The notes under the pieces were generated by a model, which saw only the letters and a list, made by a program, of their open reading frames with translations, did no database searches and was not told the DNA's origin. Shown piece by piece: positions 4,008-5,050 of a DNA stretch of 5,050 nucleotides. The DNA is from Bifidobacteriaceae bacterium. Lineage in GTDB: Bacteria > Actinomycetota > Actinomycetes > Actinomycetales > WQXJ01. The position numbers were made by a program, and so were the translations under genes. The DNA lies in the NCBI GenBank assembly GCA_031278675.1, contig JAITJY010000432.1, forward strand, positions 1 through 5,050, read 5' to 3'. Each line of letters opens with the position of its first letter. Positions within the stretch are counted from its first letter, which is position 1.

Positions 4008-5050
4008 CAGCCGGTTATGCGGTAGAGGGCGGCCGTGCCGCCTTGGTCGATCAGCTCTAGTTGACCAGCAATGTCCAAGCCGTCCGTCAGGGCGGCAAAT
4101 TGGTCGCTGTCGTTGTAGGTCCGCGAGTCCAAATAGACGTAGTCCACGCCCAACTCATCCAACGCGTCACACACTTTGGGATCTTTGCCCAGGTCAGCGA
4201 AGTGTTCTAGCAGGTAGCGGCGCGGTTCGTCCCACCGGCCGGTCAAGTGTGTGAAGACCACAGGCTGGCCGATCAATGAATAGAGGAACGCCGAACCGTT
4301 CCCCGGATCCCCCAGCACGGCACTAGAGTGCTCTAGTTCACCGGCCAGCCGCTGCATCATGGCGAACTCCTCGTCATCGAAGAACCGCCTCAGTCCTATG
4401 GCGCCGCTGGCGGACGGGTCGTAATAGACCAGATGCAGGCGGAACGGGCGGGCCACGGCCAACGCGACGGCGCTCGCCAACCCGATCACTCCAACCACGG
4501 CGATCCAGCGCCGCGCGGCGCGAGCCACCCCAGGCCGGCGCCAAACACTGATCACCCAATCGAGGCCCCAAAGCATCAACGGGACCCCGGCCACTGCCAG
4601 GAGCGGCCCCAGCCTGGTCCGGTAGGAGTAGAACAGGCCGGTCAGTGGCTCCAGCAGCTTGATCTTGGCCACCGCGCCCACGTACAGGATTGTCACCGCC
4701 GTGAAGGACATGATCAACCAGCGCCGGGAGTGGCGCGCCAGCGCCGCGTAAATGCCGGCCGCCAGCCCGGCGGTGACCAGCAGATTGGGACCGATCTGGA
4801 ACAGACTGGTTGAGTCGGTCACCGCCAAGACCAATGCGATAAGCGGGTTTGATGAACCACTCCAACCGCCGAAGGCCATCACGCCCTTGACCTCCGGCAC
4901 GGCGTAAAGCGCCACGGCGGCGGCGCCCACCAGTACCATTAGGACTGCGAGGCCGCTGATTGTCAAGGCCTTGTGGCCGGCCTGCCAGGCCCGGCGCACC
5001 ACGGTCACAACAATGTACGCCGCGATCGGAGATGCCACTGCGGCATAGGC
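4004..5050 (-). CDS. DUF6541-like multi-pass membrane protein, C-terminal part (5' end outside window)
   Basis: The frame stays open through the right edge of the window, so the true start lies beyond it; the GTG at 5038 reads as an internal Val. About 348 residues are visible. Counting from that Val as 1, hydrophobic segments lie at about 24-47, 84-100, 105-128, 143-163 and 176-198. A soluble C-terminal domain of about 145 residues follows, probably extracytoplasmic. It contains YYDPSASGAIG, GDPGNGSAFLYSLIGQPVVF, THLTGRWD, DPKVCDALDELGVDYVYLD and a terminal AALYRITGC. I recognise this pattern (a G-[ND]-P-x-x-G-S-x-L-Y loop, then PVVFxHLTG, then DPxVCxAL with LGVxYVxD) from the large actinobacterial membrane proteins annotated DUF6541. 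Their architecture resembles GT-C type glycosyltransferases, so a role in envelope glycan assembly is possible but unproven. The domain call is from memory. It is convergent with the methyltransferase, with a 27-bp gap. Confidence 0.75.
   Translation of the reverse strand, partial: AYAAVASPIAAYIVVTVVRRAWQAGHKALTISGLAVLMVLVGAAAVALYAVPEVKGVMAFGGWSGSSNPLIALVLAVTDSTSLFQIGPNLLVTAGLAAGIYAALARHSRRWLIMSFTAVTILYVGAVAKIKLLEPLTGLFYSYRTRLGPLLAVAGVPLMLWGLDWVISVWRRPGVARAARRWIAVVGVIGLASAVALAVARPFRLHLVYYDPSASGAIGLRRFFDDEEFAMMQRLAGELEHSSAVLGDPGNGSAFLYSLIGQPVVFTHLTGRWDEPRRYLLEHFADLGKDPKVCDALDELGVDYVYLDSRTYNDSDQFAALTDGLDIAGQLELIDQGGTAALYRITGC

Noticed and set aside
4374..4865. Alternative minus-strand frame inside the DUF6541-like gene
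   Set aside because: Its Arg/Gly/Pro-rich translation has no membrane segments; the overlapping frame has clear helices and a recognisable C-terminal domain.

Overview
The window looks like chromosomal DNA of a high-GC Gram-positive bacterium (Actinomycetota). It has G/C-rich third codon positions, a GtrA-type tail and a DUF6541-like membrane protein of the kinds common in that phylum, two probable leaderless promoters, and a sigma gene divergent from an O-methyltransferase. That last arrangement matches the sigE / Rv1220c locus of Mycobacterium tuberculosis. I cannot name the genus. No mobile element, CRISPR array, tRNA or rRNA gene was seen.

Layout. (1) Positions 2-370, plus strand: the C-terminal part of a GtrA-family membrane protein, preceded by an Ala/Pro-rich linker with a 42-bp tandem repeat. 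(2) Positions 342-2279, minus strand: an OmpR-type response regulator followed 6 nt later by its HAMP sensor histidine kinase. The kinase's end overlaps the GtrA gene tail to tail by 29 bp. (3) Positions 2280-2359: an 80-bp gap with a leaderless-type promoter and an 11-bp-period direct repeat that looks like a response-regulator operator. (4) Positions 2360-2986, minus strand: a SigE-like ECF sigma factor with a good Shine-Dalgarno. (5) Positions 2987-3310: a divergent regulatory region of about 324 bp with a perfect 10-bp inverted repeat containing TGTGA-N6-TCACA, the CRP/GlxR operator consensus. (6) Positions 3311-3976, plus strand: an O-methyltransferase-fold protein that is probably leaderless. 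(7) A hairpin spanning two convergent stop codons. (8) Positions 4004-5050, minus strand: the C-terminal part of a multi-pass DUF6541-like membrane protein, cut by the window edge.

How the parts may work together (inference). The sigma factor and two-component pair lie in the same direction and probably form an envelope-stress module. The layout mixes two known ones: the mycobacterial sigE locus (divergent methyltransferase) and the Streptomyces sigE-cseABC operon (ECF sigma followed by regulator and kinase). No RseA-like anti-sigma gene lies directly downstream of the sigma gene, so control may be mainly transcriptional. The possible inputs visible here are the two-component system and a cAMP-receptor-type site. 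The flanking GtrA and DUF6541-like proteins suggest a neighbourhood concerned with envelope glycans, though neither is directly linked to the regulatory genes.
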